Positions 26,991-35,189 of a stretch of DNA of 64,000 nucleotides are shown one piece after another. Position 1 is the first letter of the stretch. Every line of letters begins with the position of its first letter. The notes below the pieces were generated by a model that saw only the letters and a list, made by a program, of their open reading frames with translations, was not told the origin of the DNA and made no database searches. This DNA comes from Halobacillus naozhouensis (GTDB lineage Bacteria > Bacillota > Bacilli > Bacillales > Halobacillaceae), in NCBI RefSeq assembly GCF_029714185.1, contig NZ_CP121671.1, positions 1,860,001 to 1,924,000 on the forward strand, written 5' to 3'. Made by a program: the position numbers and the translations under genes.

Positions 26991-28286
26991 GTGAACCAAA
27001 ATGAAATATTAGTAAGTTTAGATATAGGAACGAGTCGAATTAAAGTGATTATTGGAGAAATAATGAATGATTCACTTAATATAATTGGCGTTGGATCATC
27101 CAAATCAAATGGAATGAAAAAAGGCGCTATTGTAGATATCGACCAAACGGTACATTCGATTAAATCTGCTGTTGAACAAGCAGAGCGAATGGTAGATATG
27201 AAGATAGACCGTGTAGTAGTCGGTGTGAACGGGAATCATATTCAATTACAGCCCTGTCATGGGGTCGTAGCTGTTTCTAGTGAAACTCGGGAAATTGGAA
27301 ATGAAGACATTGCGAGAGTAATTGATGCAGCACAGGTAGTTTCAATTCCACCAGAACGGGAAATTATTGATGTCATCCCACAGCAATTTATTGTTGACGG
27401 GCAGGATGAAATCACGGATCCTAGGGGGATGATCGGGGTTCGTCTGGAAATGGAAGGCATGATTATTACATGCGCGAAAACCGTTTTACATAATACATTG
27501 AAATGTGTGGAACGAGCTGGGTTAGAGGTGCTCGATGTTTGTTTGCAGCCACTGGCAACCGGTACGGTGTCGCTTTCAGAAGATGAAACAAATCTTGGTG
27601 TAGCTCTCGTAGATGTAGGCGGTGGATCAACGACGATATCTATCTTCGATGAAGGCCATTTAAGAGGAACAAGTATGATCCCTTATGGTGGAGATAACTT
27701 GACGAAAGACTTGTCCATTGGTTTAAGAACTTCTACAGAGGAAGCTGAAAAAATTAAAATCGATCATGGACATGCTTTTTTTGATGATGCGAACGAAGAG
27801 GAAACATTTTCTGTCACAATTATTGGCAGTAATCGCGAACAATCATTCAATCAATTGCAAATCTCTGATATGATTGAAGCAAGACTGGAAGAAATCCTTG
27901 TTTTTGCTGCCCAGGAATTGCAGCGCATGGGTGTACGTGAGTTACCGGGCGGCTTTGTGCTTACCGGAGGCGCGATGAATATGCCTGGAGTACTGGAGTT
28001 GGCTCAGGATGTATTTAATTCAAATATCCGATTAGCCATCCCAGATTATATTGGTGTACGCGAGCCACAATACACGAGTGGTGTTGGGATATTGCAATTC
28101 GCTTATCGTAATGCGAAAATACAAGGGAAAGAGATGTTTCCGTCTGTCTCTATGGATTATGAGCAGCCCGCTCCTAAAAAACAGAAGCGGACAGCAAAGC
28201 AGCCAAAAGAAGAAGAAACAGAAGAGCCTAAGAAGAAGAAAAAAGAATCAGGGTTCCAAAACCTATTAAAGTATTTCTTTGATTAA
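26991..28286 (+). CDS. ftsA: Cell division protein FtsA
   Basis: Actin-like ATPase that tethers FtsZ to the membrane. 431 residues. It shows the actin-fold phosphate loops (SLDIGTSRIKVIIGE at the N-terminus, ALVDVGGGSTTISIF mid-protein), adenosine motif GGFVLTGGAMNMPG, and a C-terminal Lys-rich linker ending in an amphipathic membrane helix (SGFQNLLKYFFD). The GTG at 26991 is taken as the start because a full AGGAGGTG lies eight bases upstream; the frame is open further back, but FtsA begins there. Confidence 0.96.
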   Translation: MNQNEILVSLDIGTSRIKVIIGEIMNDSLNIIGVGSSKSNGMKKGAIVDIDQTVHSIKSAVEQAERMVDMKIDRVVVGVNGNHIQLQPCHGVVAVSSETREIGNEDIARVIDAAQVVSIPPEREIIDVIPQQFIVDGQDEITDPRGMIGVRLEMEGMIITCAKTVLHNTLKCVERAGLEVLDVCLQPLATGTVSLSEDETNLGVALVDVGGGSTTISIFDEGHLRGTSMIPYGGDNLTKDLSIGLRTSTEEAEKIKIDHGHAFFDDANEEETFSVTIIGSNREQSFNQLQISDMIEARLEEILVFAAQELQRMGVRELPGGFVLTGGAMNMPGVLELAQDVFNSNIRLAIPDYIGVREPQYTSGVGILQFAYRNAKIQGKEMFPSVSMDYEQPAPKKQKRTAKQPKEEETEEPKKKKKESGFQNLLKYFFD

Positions 28287-28360
28287 AGTAACAAGAAAAT
28301 ATTTATGGGAACGTTCGACATAGTAAATCTTGTAATCTTGTGTATTAGGAGGAACGGAAG

Positions 28361-29521
28361 ATGTTAGAGTTTGATACGAGCATGGATTCACTAGCGACAA
28401 TTAAAGTAATAGGTGTCGGCGGCGGCGGAAGTAATGCCGTTAACCGAATGATTGAGCACGGAGTTCAAGGTGTAGAATTTATTGCTGTCAACACAGACGC
28501 ACAGGCGTTGAATCTATCAAAAGCAGAAGTGAAAATGCAGATTGGCGGTAAACTGACTCGCGGACTTGGCGCTGGAGCGAATCCAGAGGTAGGCCGCAAA
28601 GCAGCTGAAGAAAGCAAGGAACAGTTGGAAGAAGCACTTCAAGGTGCCGATATGGTCTTTGTTACAGCTGGAATGGGAGGAGGCACAGGAACAGGTGCTG
28701 CCCCTGTTATCGCTCAAGTAGCGAAAGAACTTGGAGCCTTAACTGTCGGTGTTGTTACCCGCCCGTTTACGTTTGAAGGACGCAAGCGTTCCACTCAGGC
28801 AACAGGTGGAATTGAAGGCTTAAAAGGCAGTGTAGATACGTTAATCGTTATCCCGAATGACCGTTTGCTAGAGATTGTTGATAAGAACACACCGATGCTT
28901 GAAGCTTTCCGTGAAGCCGACAACGTGCTTCGCCAGGGTGTTCAGGGGATTTCAGACTTGATCGCAGTCCCTGGTTTAATTAACGTTGACTTTGCAGACG
29001 TCAAAACCATCATGGTTGATAAAGGTTCAGCATTAATGGGCATTGGTATTGCTACAGGAGAAAGCCGAGCTGCAGAAGCTGCCAAAAAAGCGATCTCCTC
29101 ACCATTGCTTGAAACATCCATTGATGGAGCGCACGGCGTTCTCATGAACATTAGTGGCGGAGCGAATTTAAGTCTTTATGAAGTACAGGAAGCTGCCGAT
29201 ATTGTCACTTCGGCTGCAGACCAGGAAGTCAATGTGATCTTTGGTTCGGTTATCAATGAAAATTTGAAAGATGAAATCGTCGTAACGGTTATTGCGACTG
29301 GGTTTGATGAGGCCCAAATTGCAGAAGCTCAGAAGAGACCACGCGGTAACATGATGAATCAAATGAAATCTAACCCGCAAGAGCGCGTTCGTGAAGAGCA
29401 GCCGCAATCACGCCGTGAGGCTCCAGCTTCACCGCAGACACCACCGAGACAAAGCCCTAATCAAGAAGAAGATACACTTGATATTCCAACGTTTTTACGT
29501 AATCGTAATCGCCGCAGATAA
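28361..29521 (+). CDS. ftsZ: Cell division protein FtsZ
   Basis: Tubulin-like GTPase that forms the Z ring. 386 residues: GTP-binding core with GVGGGGSNAVNRM and the tubulin signature GGGTGTGAA (about residues 105-113), T7 loop with NVDFADVKTIM, a glutamine-rich linker (about 325-370) and the C-terminal peptide DIPTFLRNRNRRR that binds FtsA and SepF. The ATG follows AGGAACGG. A strong terminator follows; the bpr protease gene found after ftsZ in B. subtilis is absent. Confidence 0.98.
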   Translation: MLEFDTSMDSLATIKVIGVGGGGSNAVNRMIEHGVQGVEFIAVNTDAQALNLSKAEVKMQIGGKLTRGLGAGANPEVGRKAAEESKEQLEEALQGADMVFVTAGMGGGTGTGAAPVIAQVAKELGALTVGVVTRPFTFEGRKRSTQATGGIEGLKGSVDTLIVIPNDRLLEIVDKNTPMLEAFREADNVLRQGVQGISDLIAVPGLINVDFADVKTIMVDKGSALMGIGIATGESRAAEAAKKAISSPLLETSIDGAHGVLMNISGGANLSLYEVQEAADIVTSAADQEVNVIFGSVINENLKDEIVVTVIATGFDEAQIAEAQKRPRGNMMNQMKSNPQERVREEQPQSRREAPASPQTPPRQSPNQEEDTLDIPTFLRNRNRRR

Positions 29522-29530
29522 ACAAGTGTG

Positions 29531-29569
29531 AAAATATCGCTGTCCCTAGAGGGGCAGCGATATTTTTTA
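29531..29569 (+). terminator. Terminator after ftsZ
   Basis: AAAATATCGCTG and CAGCGATATTTT form a long stem with inner CCCT/AGGG pairing and a T-run. Confidence 0.9.
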
Positions 29570-29796
29570 TGCCCAGAGATCTATTTTACAGCAGTTAAGT
29601 TTATATGAGTTTGGGTGCGTCCAGCGTTAGTATTAGTCAATCGATTCTGCGGACTTCACAGACTCGTATAGTTTTGCAAAGACCTGTGGCATAACAACCG
29701 CGTCACAGAGAGATTTTCAGTTTTCTCATAAGAAGTTTTTCTGTCGTTTTGGGTACTGTGAACCTGAAGTGCTTCCGTTCTTCTCACAAACACAAG
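29570..29796. other. Non-coding stretch after ftsZ
   Basis: I see no gene, RNA or repeat here. It leads from the ftsZ terminator to the inverted-repeat element, in the space where B. subtilis carries bpr; no remnant of a bacillopeptidase could be read in any frame. Confidence 0.5.
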
Positions 29797-29914
29797 GAGG
29801 TCCGGGAAATTGTGAGACTCCTGTGGGATAAACATGGCAGGTGAGACCCCGGAGGACGGAGTCCGAGGAGGCTCAGCGCATGCCCACGGAAAACGAGTGA
29901 TTTCCCGGACCTCC
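29797..29914. repeat. Palindromic intergenic repeat element with 15-bp terminal inverted repeats
   Basis: The ends GGAGGTCCGGGAAAT (29797-29811) and ATTTCCCGGACCTCC (29900-29914) are perfect inverted copies. The inside (GTGAGACCCCGGAGGAC, GAGGAGGCTCAGCG, CCACGGAAAACGAGTG) strongly resembles the dispersed intergenic repeats known in Bacillus and relatives. It is 118 bp, much more GC-rich than the flanks, and has no coding potential. From 29915 to 30215 I see nothing further. Confidence 0.75.
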
Positions 29915-30215
29915 TATCTCCATCCAAGGAAACGGAACCATAGCGGAATTGGGCCTTCCAGTTTACTGCCCTTAACCTAATAAAAGTGATTTCAAATACT
30001 TGACTAGACTTGGGGAGGTGCTTTCTTTTTACATTTTGAATCCCTTGGGGCACACGAGGCTTAAATCATGAAATTGGTTTAATTAACCATAATTAAGTTT
30101 ACATAATAAAATTATTACACACTTAATTCTTCATTTTTCTCCATAAATCATCTTTGAGATCCCCGAAAATCACTAGACAGAAAGTAACAAAACTAGCTTT
30201 GAATCAAATCAAAAT

Positions 30216-30249
30216 GTGACAGACTTTTTACATAGACAGGCTTTATACT
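30216..30249 (+). promoter_or_regulatory. spoIIG promoter (SigA-type with 22-bp spacer)
   Basis: GTGACA (30216-30221) and TATACT (30244-30249) are separated by 22 bp. The B. subtilis spoIIG promoter is known for exactly such an over-long spacer and for dependence on Spo0A~P. No convincing TGTCGAA 0A box was found near the -35. Confidence 0.55.
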
Positions 30250-30282
30250 AATTTATAAATCATTAAGAGAGGAGAGGGGAGG

Positions 30283-31191
30283 ATTTACCTTGATGCTGTT
30301 TGGACATTGAATGTTTTCATGGACGGAATGATTCTATACTTAACTCAAGGATTAACTCGAGCGAAAACGACGAATAAACGTTTGATAGCCGCAGCCTTGT
30401 TTGCTTCCTGCATCGTTCCGATTACGGTGTATATGCCTCATATCTGGTTAACTTCAGCATTAGGGAAGTTATTTTTTTCGCTTATCATTATCTATATGGC
30501 GTTTTCTTTTAAGTCTATTCAATCTTTTATCATCCAATGGCTGACTTTCTATTTTGTAACGTTTGCGATCGGAGGCGCTCTACTAGGGATTCATTTTTTC
30601 TTAAATAGTCGAGTTGAATTTGATGGAAGCACCATGATCACCTTTTCTTCTGGATATGGAGATCCGGTCAGCTGGGTGCTTGTATGTGTCGGCTTTCCAT
30701 TATCGTGGCTATTTACGAAATGGCGCATGGAACAAGTGCAAGCACACAAAATGAAGACAGAAGATTTGTATAACGTCACCGTCAGCTTTGATGGCAAACA
30801 GGCAAATTGTACCGGGTTAGTGGATAGTGGAAACCAGCTGATTGATCCGATTAGCAAAAAAATGGTTTTCCTGGCTGACCTCCATGTATGGAAACAGCTT
30901 TTGGCCGAACAGGATTTAGAGTACGTAAAAACAGACCAAGTATTGGAGCACTTAGAGGAACTGTCACCTGAAGTTCAATCAGCGGTCCGTGTCGTCCCGT
31001 ATCAGGGTGCAGGGTCGCTCGGGCAGTTAATGGTTACGTTCTTTGTCGAGTCGATTACCATTCATACAAATGAAGGTCAATTAAAGGTAGATCAGCCACT
31101 CCTGGGCGTTCAGCAACATGACTTAACACACGACCAAATGTACCAGATTTTAATCCACCCTCATGCTTCATTAAAGGGAATTACGGCTTAG
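30283..31191 (+). CDS. spoIIGA: SpoIIGA, sporulation aspartic protease that matures sigma-E
   Basis: Membrane-embedded protease that cleaves pro-sigma-E in the mother cell after a SpoIIR signal from the forespore. Five N-terminal membrane helices (about residues 5-135) and a C-terminal aspartic protease domain with catalytic Asp181 in GLVDSGNQL. Start: the conserved N-terminus YLDAVWTLNVFMDG is encoded upstream of the first TTG (30307). The only codon that would include it and sit eight bases after AGGAG is ATT at 30283; no ATG, GTG or TTG is available in that frame. If ATT is not used, the start is TTG 30307, which has no ribosome site. Next gene is sigE, 16 bases downstream. Confidence 0.9.
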   Translation: MYLDAVWTLNVFMDGMILYLTQGLTRAKTTNKRLIAAALFASCIVPITVYMPHIWLTSALGKLFFSLIIIYMAFSFKSIQSFIIQWLTFYFVTFAIGGALLGIHFFLNSRVEFDGSTMITFSSGYGDPVSWVLVCVGFPLSWLFTKWRMEQVQAHKMKTEDLYNVTVSFDGKQANCTGLVDSGNQLIDPISKKMVFLADLHVWKQLLAEQDLEYVKTDQVLEHLEELSPEVQSAVRVVPYQGAGSLGQLMVTFFVESITIHTNEGQLKVDQPLLGVQQHDLTHDQMYQILIHPHASLKGITA

Positions 31192-31207
31192 CGAAGGGAG
31201 AGTTTTC

Positions 31208-31924
31208 ATGAAGTGGAAATTGAAACTTAAATTATGGATTTATAAATTATTGATAAAGCTCGGTATAAAGCAGAGCGAAATCTACTATATTGGCGGAAGT
31301 GAGGCACTGCCGCCGCCTTTATCCCGAGAAGAAGAACGGGAATTACTGGAGCGGCTGCCTAAAGGAGATAAAGCAGCTCGGGCCATGCTGATAGAACGTA
31401 ACCTGCGTCTTGTCGTGTATATTGCTCGTAAATTTGAGAACACTGGGCTGAACATCGAAGATTTAATTAGTATCGGTACAATTGGACTTATTAAAGCTGT
31501 GAATACCTTTGATCCTGAGAAGAAAATTAAGCTGGCAACTTACGCTTCGAGATGTATTGAAAATGAAATTTTGATGCATTTACGTAAAAGTAATAAGCTG
31601 AAGACCGAAGTATCTTTTGATGAACCATTGAACGTCGATTGGGACGGAAATGAACTGCTTTTATCAGATATACTTGGAACGGACGAAGATTTAATTACAA
31701 GAGGGATTGAGAAGAAGATTGATAAAACACTACTTAAATCCGCCCTCACCCAATTAAATGACCGCGAAAAAGAAATTATGGAACTGCGCTTTGGATTGAT
31801 CGGAAAAAAAGAAAAAACTCAAAAAGATGTTGCGGATATGATGGGCATCTCTCAGTCCTATATATCAAGGCTTGAGAAGAAAATTATCCGACGCTTGCAA
31901 CGTGAATTTGATAAAATGGTATAG
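31208..31924 (+). CDS. sigE: RNA polymerase sigma factor sigma-E precursor (pro-SigE)
   Basis: Early mother-cell sigma factor. 238 residues with an N-terminal pro-sequence (MKWKLKLKLWIYKLLIKL..., about 27 residues, amphipathic and membrane-binding) removed by SpoIIGA near YYIGGSEALPPPLS. Region 2 (RNLRLVVYIARKFENTG, SIGTIGLIKAVNTFD, KLATYASRCIENEILM) and region 4 (QKDVADMMGISQSYISRLEKK) are clear. The ATG follows GAAGGGAG. It is co-transcribed with spoIIGA; readthrough into sigG is possible because no terminator separates them. Confidence 0.97.
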   Translation: MKWKLKLKLWIYKLLIKLGIKQSEIYYIGGSEALPPPLSREEERELLERLPKGDKAARAMLIERNLRLVVYIARKFENTGLNIEDLISIGTIGLIKAVNTFDPEKKIKLATYASRCIENEILMHLRKSNKLKTEVSFDEPLNVDWDGNELLLSDILGTDEDLITRGIEKKIDKTLLKSALTQLNDREKEIMELRFGLIGKKEKTQKDVADMMGISQSYISRLEKKIIRRLQREFDKMV

Positions 31925-31944
31925 ATTTTCTTACGTGTGAATGT

Positions 31945-31973
31945 GCATAAATTTTCCTCCCAAGGAGATACTG
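31945..31973 (+). promoter_or_regulatory. Candidate sigma-F/sigma-G promoter of sigG
   Basis: GCATA (31945-31949) followed after 14 bp by GGAGATACTG (31964-31973) fits the sigma-F -35 (GYATA) and -10 (GGnnAnAHTR) consensus, though the spacer is one or two bases short of the usual length. It lies 35 bases before the sigG start. Confidence 0.45.
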
Positions 31974-31999
31974 AGAACTGATTACAGCTTCTTGGGAGG
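31956..31999 (+). promoter_or_regulatory. RBS-masking hairpin in the sigG leader
   Basis: CCTCCCAAG (31956-31964) and CTTGGGAGG (31991-31999) are a 9-bp perfect inverted repeat; the right arm contains the sigG ribosome site GGGAGG. In B. subtilis a comparable structure limits translation of sigG from spoIIG readthrough RNA. Here the left arm lies upstream of and touches the putative sigma-F -10, so only readthrough RNA would carry both arms. Confidence 0.7.
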
Positions 32000-32007
32000 G
32001 TCTTACA

Positions 32008-32787
32008 TTGACACGTCATAAAGTAGAAATATGTGGTGTAGATACATCAAAGCTTCCTGTACTTAAAAATAAAGAAATGCGGGCCCTATTTAAACGAATG
32101 CAAAGTGGAGATGACAGTGCTCGTGAAGAGCTTGTCAACGGAAACTTACGACTTGTTTTATCAGTCATTCAGAGGTTTAACAACCGCGGTGAATACGGGG
32201 ATGATTTGTTCCAGGTTGGCTGCATCGGATTGATGAAATCGATTGATAATTTCGATCTAAGTCACAATGTGAAGTTTTCCACCTATGCCGTTCCAATGAT
32301 TATCGGGGAAATCCGCCGCTATCTGCGGGATAATAATCCCATTCGCGTTTCCCGGTCACTTCGGGATACAGCTTACAAAGCACTGCAAATGCGAGAGAAA
32401 ATGATAGGTGAAACATCGAAGGATCCAGCTCCTCATGAAATCGCTGAAAAAATGGGTGTGCCTCATGAGGATGTAGTCTTTGCCATGGATGCAATCCAGG
32501 ATCCTGTTTCTTTGTTTGAACCGATTTATAATGATGGGGGAGATCCCATTTTTGTTGTCGATCAATTAAAGGACGATCGTGAAAAAGATTCTAATTGGGT
32601 GGACGAGCTATCACTACGAGAAGGTATGAAAAAGTTAAACGATCGCGAAAAAATGATTTTAACAAAACGATTTTTTCAAGGAAAAACGCAAATGGAGGTC
32701 GCAGACGAAATCGGAATATCGCAGGCTCAAGTGTCAAGGTTAGAGAAAGCTGCGATTAAAGAAATGAATTCATCTATGTTTCAATAA
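32008..32787 (+). CDS. sigG: RNA polymerase sigma factor sigma-G (late forespore)
   Basis: Late forespore sigma factor. 259 residues, almost identical in its core to B. subtilis SigG: HKVEICGVDTSKLPVLKN, RGEYGDDLFQVGCIGLMKS, HNVKFSTYAVPMIIGEIRR and FFQGKTQMEVADEIGISQAQ. The start is TTG at 32008, with GGGAGGG eight bases upstream; a weak start codon plus the hairpin at 31956-31999 should keep translation low. It follows sigE by 83 bp and ends at a terminator. Confidence 0.97.
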   Translation: MTRHKVEICGVDTSKLPVLKNKEMRALFKRMQSGDDSAREELVNGNLRLVLSVIQRFNNRGEYGDDLFQVGCIGLMKSIDNFDLSHNVKFSTYAVPMIIGEIRRYLRDNNPIRVSRSLRDTAYKALQMREKMIGETSKDPAPHEIAEKMGVPHEDVVFAMDAIQDPVSLFEPIYNDGGDPIFVVDQLKDDREKDSNWVDELSLREGMKKLNDREKMILTKRFFQGKTQMEVADEIGISQAQVSRLEKAAIKEMNSSMFQ

Positions 32788-32789
32788 GG

Positions 32790-32832
32790 GAAACACCGCT
32801 TGCTAAGCAAATGCAGGCGGTGTTTTCTTTTT
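32790..32832 (+). terminator. Terminator after sigG
   Basis: AAACACCGC-TTGC and GCA-GGCGGTGTTT pair and a T-rich run follows. Confidence 0.85.
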
Positions 32833-32887
32833 GTAAAGAAAGAGTTGACCACCTTGTGCATATACTCTAGAAAGGAGTGGTGAAGTG

Positions 32888-33163
32888 ATGAAAATTTCTG
32901 AGCTGCAAATGAAAGATGTCATTGCGATGGAAACGGGAGAACGTCTTGGCTATATATCAGATTTAGATATCGATACCCAGAGAGGACAGTTGCAAGGATT
33001 AGTCATCACCTTAAAAGGAAAAGCGATGGGTTTGTTCGGAAAAGATGAAGAAGTCGTCATCCCCTGGGCCCAAATTGTAAACATTGGGGCAGATGTTATT
33101 TTAGTGAAAAAATCCAGTTATAGTGGAGTTAAGAGTCAGCAAAAGTCAAATTCTCACGAATGA
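32888..33163 (+). CDS. ylmC: YlmC/YmxH family sporulation protein (PRC-barrel)
   Basis: 91-residue PRC-barrel protein of the YlmC/YmxH family, common in spore formers and linked to sporulation, without a defined biochemical role. The fold is suggested by ETGERLGYISDLDIDTQRGQL and KDEEVVIPWAQIVNIG. ATG 32888 follows AAAGGAGTGGTG; a GTG three bases earlier is possible. The gene begins the ylm group shared with B. subtilis; ylmA and ylmB are not here. Confidence 0.9.
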   Translation: MKISELQMKDVIAMETGERLGYISDLDIDTQRGQLQGLVITLKGKAMGLFGKDEEVVIPWAQIVNIGADVILVKKSSYSGVKSQQKSNSHE

Positions 33164-33217
33164 AATAGGAAAAAGCGTGAATGATGTGGTAAAATGGAGG
33201 GAAATCGAGGTGGTATA

Positions 33218-34009
33218 ATGACCGAGCCTTTCAAACACCAGGCGTCGAGACATTTATCGTGTTTAGAAGAATATGGCGTAAAAGCAGGAATAACGACGAG
33301 ACAGAACGGGTATAGTGAAGTGCCATACGCTTCCTTAAATATGGGGTTGCATGTTGGAGATGCGGTAACTGACGTGTTGCGAAATCGCAAAGAACTTGCA
33401 AATGATCTGGGCTTTCCATTAGAACAATGGGTGATGGGGCAACAAGTCCATGGCACAGGCATACATGTGGTCAAACAGGAAGATGCAGGGAGAGGAGCAT
33501 TTGCTAAGGAGCAAGCGATTGCTGATGTAGATGGATTGATTACCAATCAGAAAGACCTTCTGCTTACCGCTTTCTATGCGGATTGTGTTCCTCTTCTTTT
33601 CATCGACCCAGTAGCAGAATGGATTGGGATTGCCCATGCAGGCTGGAAAGGCACTGTGCATGATATGACAGGGCGAATGGTTACTGCATTGACGAGCCAG
33701 GGCGCCACTGTTGCAAACCTAAGGATGGTCATCGGACCTGCCATTGGTGAACGAAATTATGAAGTCGACCACCATGTTATTCAGCACATTCCCGAAGCTT
33801 ATAAAAAGAAAGTGTCTATTCCTACGGGATCTGACAAATATTTGTTAGATTTAAAAGAGCTAAACAAACAAATCGCAATACATGCAGGTTTGCGCGAATC
33901 CCACATTTATAAGACAAATTTATGTACGTTTGATGAAGAGGAGCTATTCTATTCACATCGGCGTGACCATGGGAAAACGGGAAGAATGCTGGCTTACATT
34001 GGTCTTTAA
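33218..34009 (+). CDS. pgeF: Peptidoglycan editing factor PgeF / polyphenol oxidase family (YlmD)
   Basis: 263-residue metal-binding protein of the DUF152/YfiH family. E. coli PgeF removes mis-incorporated amino acids from muropeptide precursors; relatives were described as laccases or purine nucleoside phosphorylases. Metal-site residues are visible: QQVHG, ADCVPLL and HAGWKGT, with CTFDEEELFYSHRRD near the C-terminus. ATG 33218 follows GAGGTGGT; the upstream ATG at 33194 does not match the family. It is first of the run ylmD-E-F-G. Confidence 0.9.
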   Translation: MTEPFKHQASRHLSCLEEYGVKAGITTRQNGYSEVPYASLNMGLHVGDAVTDVLRNRKELANDLGFPLEQWVMGQQVHGTGIHVVKQEDAGRGAFAKEQAIADVDGLITNQKDLLLTAFYADCVPLLFIDPVAEWIGIAHAGWKGTVHDMTGRMVTALTSQGATVANLRMVIGPAIGERNYEVDHHVIQHIPEAYKKKVSIPTGSDKYLLDLKELNKQIAIHAGLRESHIYKTNLCTFDEEELFYSHRRDHGKTGRMLAYIGL

Positions 34010-34038
34010 GTAAATGTGAAAGGAGCAGCGATACATAC

Positions 34039-34707
34039 ATGACTGTGGCAGAAAACTTAACAAAAATGAACAAAACGATTGAGCAGGCGTGCCGGAGAAG
34101 TGATCGTAATCCAGAGGAGATTACGATCATCGCCGTAACGAAATACGTTTCGATTGAGAGGACAAAGGAAGCATTGGAAGCCGGGATTACGAATCTTGGT
34201 GAAAACAGGAAAGAAGGCTTCCTTGAAAAGTATGAAAGTATAGAGGATCAGGCTGCGTGGCATTTCATTGGTACACTACAATCGCGCAAAGTGAAAGATG
34301 TGATCCATAAAATAGATCAGCTTCACTCCTTAGATCGCCGTTCCCTGGCTAAAGAAATTAATAAGCGGGCTGAAGAACCTGTTTCTTGTTTTGTACAAGT
34401 TAATGTCAGTGGGGAGGAATCGAAACATGGCCTCCCGCTAGAAGAAGTGGAATCGTTCATTGAGGATATGAAGGCATATGACAAAGTTAAGGTAGTCGGG
34501 TTAATGGCTATGGCCCCGCATATCGAGGAAGAAGAGGGATTAAGAGCCGTTTTTAGAAAACTACGTGCTTTACGTGACCGGGTAAGGGACAAGCAACTGG
34601 CCCACGCTCCTTGCGAATGGCTGTCCATGGGAATGAGTAATGATTATGAGATAGCCATTGAAGAAGGAGCCACCCACATTCGAGTCGGTTCTAGTTTAGT
34701 AGGATAA
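34039..34707 (+). CDS. ylmE: YlmE, PLP-binding protein (YggS/PLPBP family)
   Basis: 222-residue pyridoxal-phosphate homeostasis protein, single-domain TIM barrel like alanine racemase. The PLP lysine is in IIAVTKYVS (about Lys36). Further family blocks: NLGENRKEGFLEKY, WHFIGTLQSRK and LSMGMSNDYEIAIEEGATHIRVGS. It is not thought to be an enzyme. It lies 29 bases after pgeF and just ahead of sepF, as in B. subtilis. Confidence 0.94.
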   Translation: MTVAENLTKMNKTIEQACRRSDRNPEEITIIAVTKYVSIERTKEALEAGITNLGENRKEGFLEKYESIEDQAAWHFIGTLQSRKVKDVIHKIDQLHSLDRRSLAKEINKRAEEPVSCFVQVNVSGEESKHGLPLEEVESFIEDMKAYDKVKVVGLMAMAPHIEEEEGLRAVFRKLRALRDRVRDKQLAHAPCEWLSMGMSNDYEIAIEEGATHIRVGSSLVG

Positions 34708-34730
34708 TAAAAATATCTGAGGTGATCAGA

Positions 34731-35186
34731 ATGAGCATGAAAAACAAATTCAAATCTTTTTTTACATTGGAAGATGAATATGAATATGTGGATGAAGATA
34801 GAATGGATAGTGAAGAAGAGGAAGAAGAAATTGCACCTATGCAGAGAAACAGGCAAAGACAGGAACATCAAAATGTAGTGAGCCTGAAAAGTGCCAAGTC
34901 TTCTTCTAAGATGGTTCTGAGTGAACCTAAAACGTATAATGAAGCTCAGGAAATAGCTGACCAGCTTGTGAATCGTAAAGCGGTGGTCATTAATTTGCAG
35001 CGAGTCGACCATCATCAAGCGAAGCGAATTGTGGATTTTCTCAGCGGTACCGTTTATGCTATAGGTGGAGACATTCAAAAACTTGGTGCCCAGACATTTC
35101 TATGCACACCAGATAATGTGGAGATCTCTGGTACGATTTCAGAAATGCTGATGGGTGAAGAAGAAGATACGAGTAGAAGGTGGTAA
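34731..35186 (+). CDS. sepF: Cell division protein SepF (YlmF)
   Basis: 151 residues. N-terminal amphipathic membrane-binding helix (MSMKNKFKSFFTLED), a long acidic linker rich in Glu, and the C-terminal SepF domain (about residues 60-140). SepF assembles into rings that bundle FtsZ and, with FtsA, tether it to the membrane. ATG 34731 is chosen because GAGGTGAT lies upstream and the protein matches the family from MSMKNK. It is followed after three bases by ylmG. Confidence 0.95.
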   Translation: MSMKNKFKSFFTLEDEYEYVDEDRMDSEEEEEEIAPMQRNRQRQEHQNVVSLKSAKSSSKMVLSEPKTYNEAQEIADQLVNRKAVVINLQRVDHHQAKRIVDFLSGTVYAIGGDIQKLGAQTFLCTPDNVEISGTISEMLMGEEEDTSRRW

Positions 35187-35189
35187 ATA

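Noticed and set aside
29784..30053. 89-codon minus-strand frame over the inverted-repeat element
   Set aside because: Arises from the GC-rich repeat; composition is not protein-like.
32845..32866. TTGACC ... TATACT ahead of ylmC as a SigA promoter
   Set aside because: The spacer is only 10 bp, far too short for sigma-A; no alternative sigma factor fits well.
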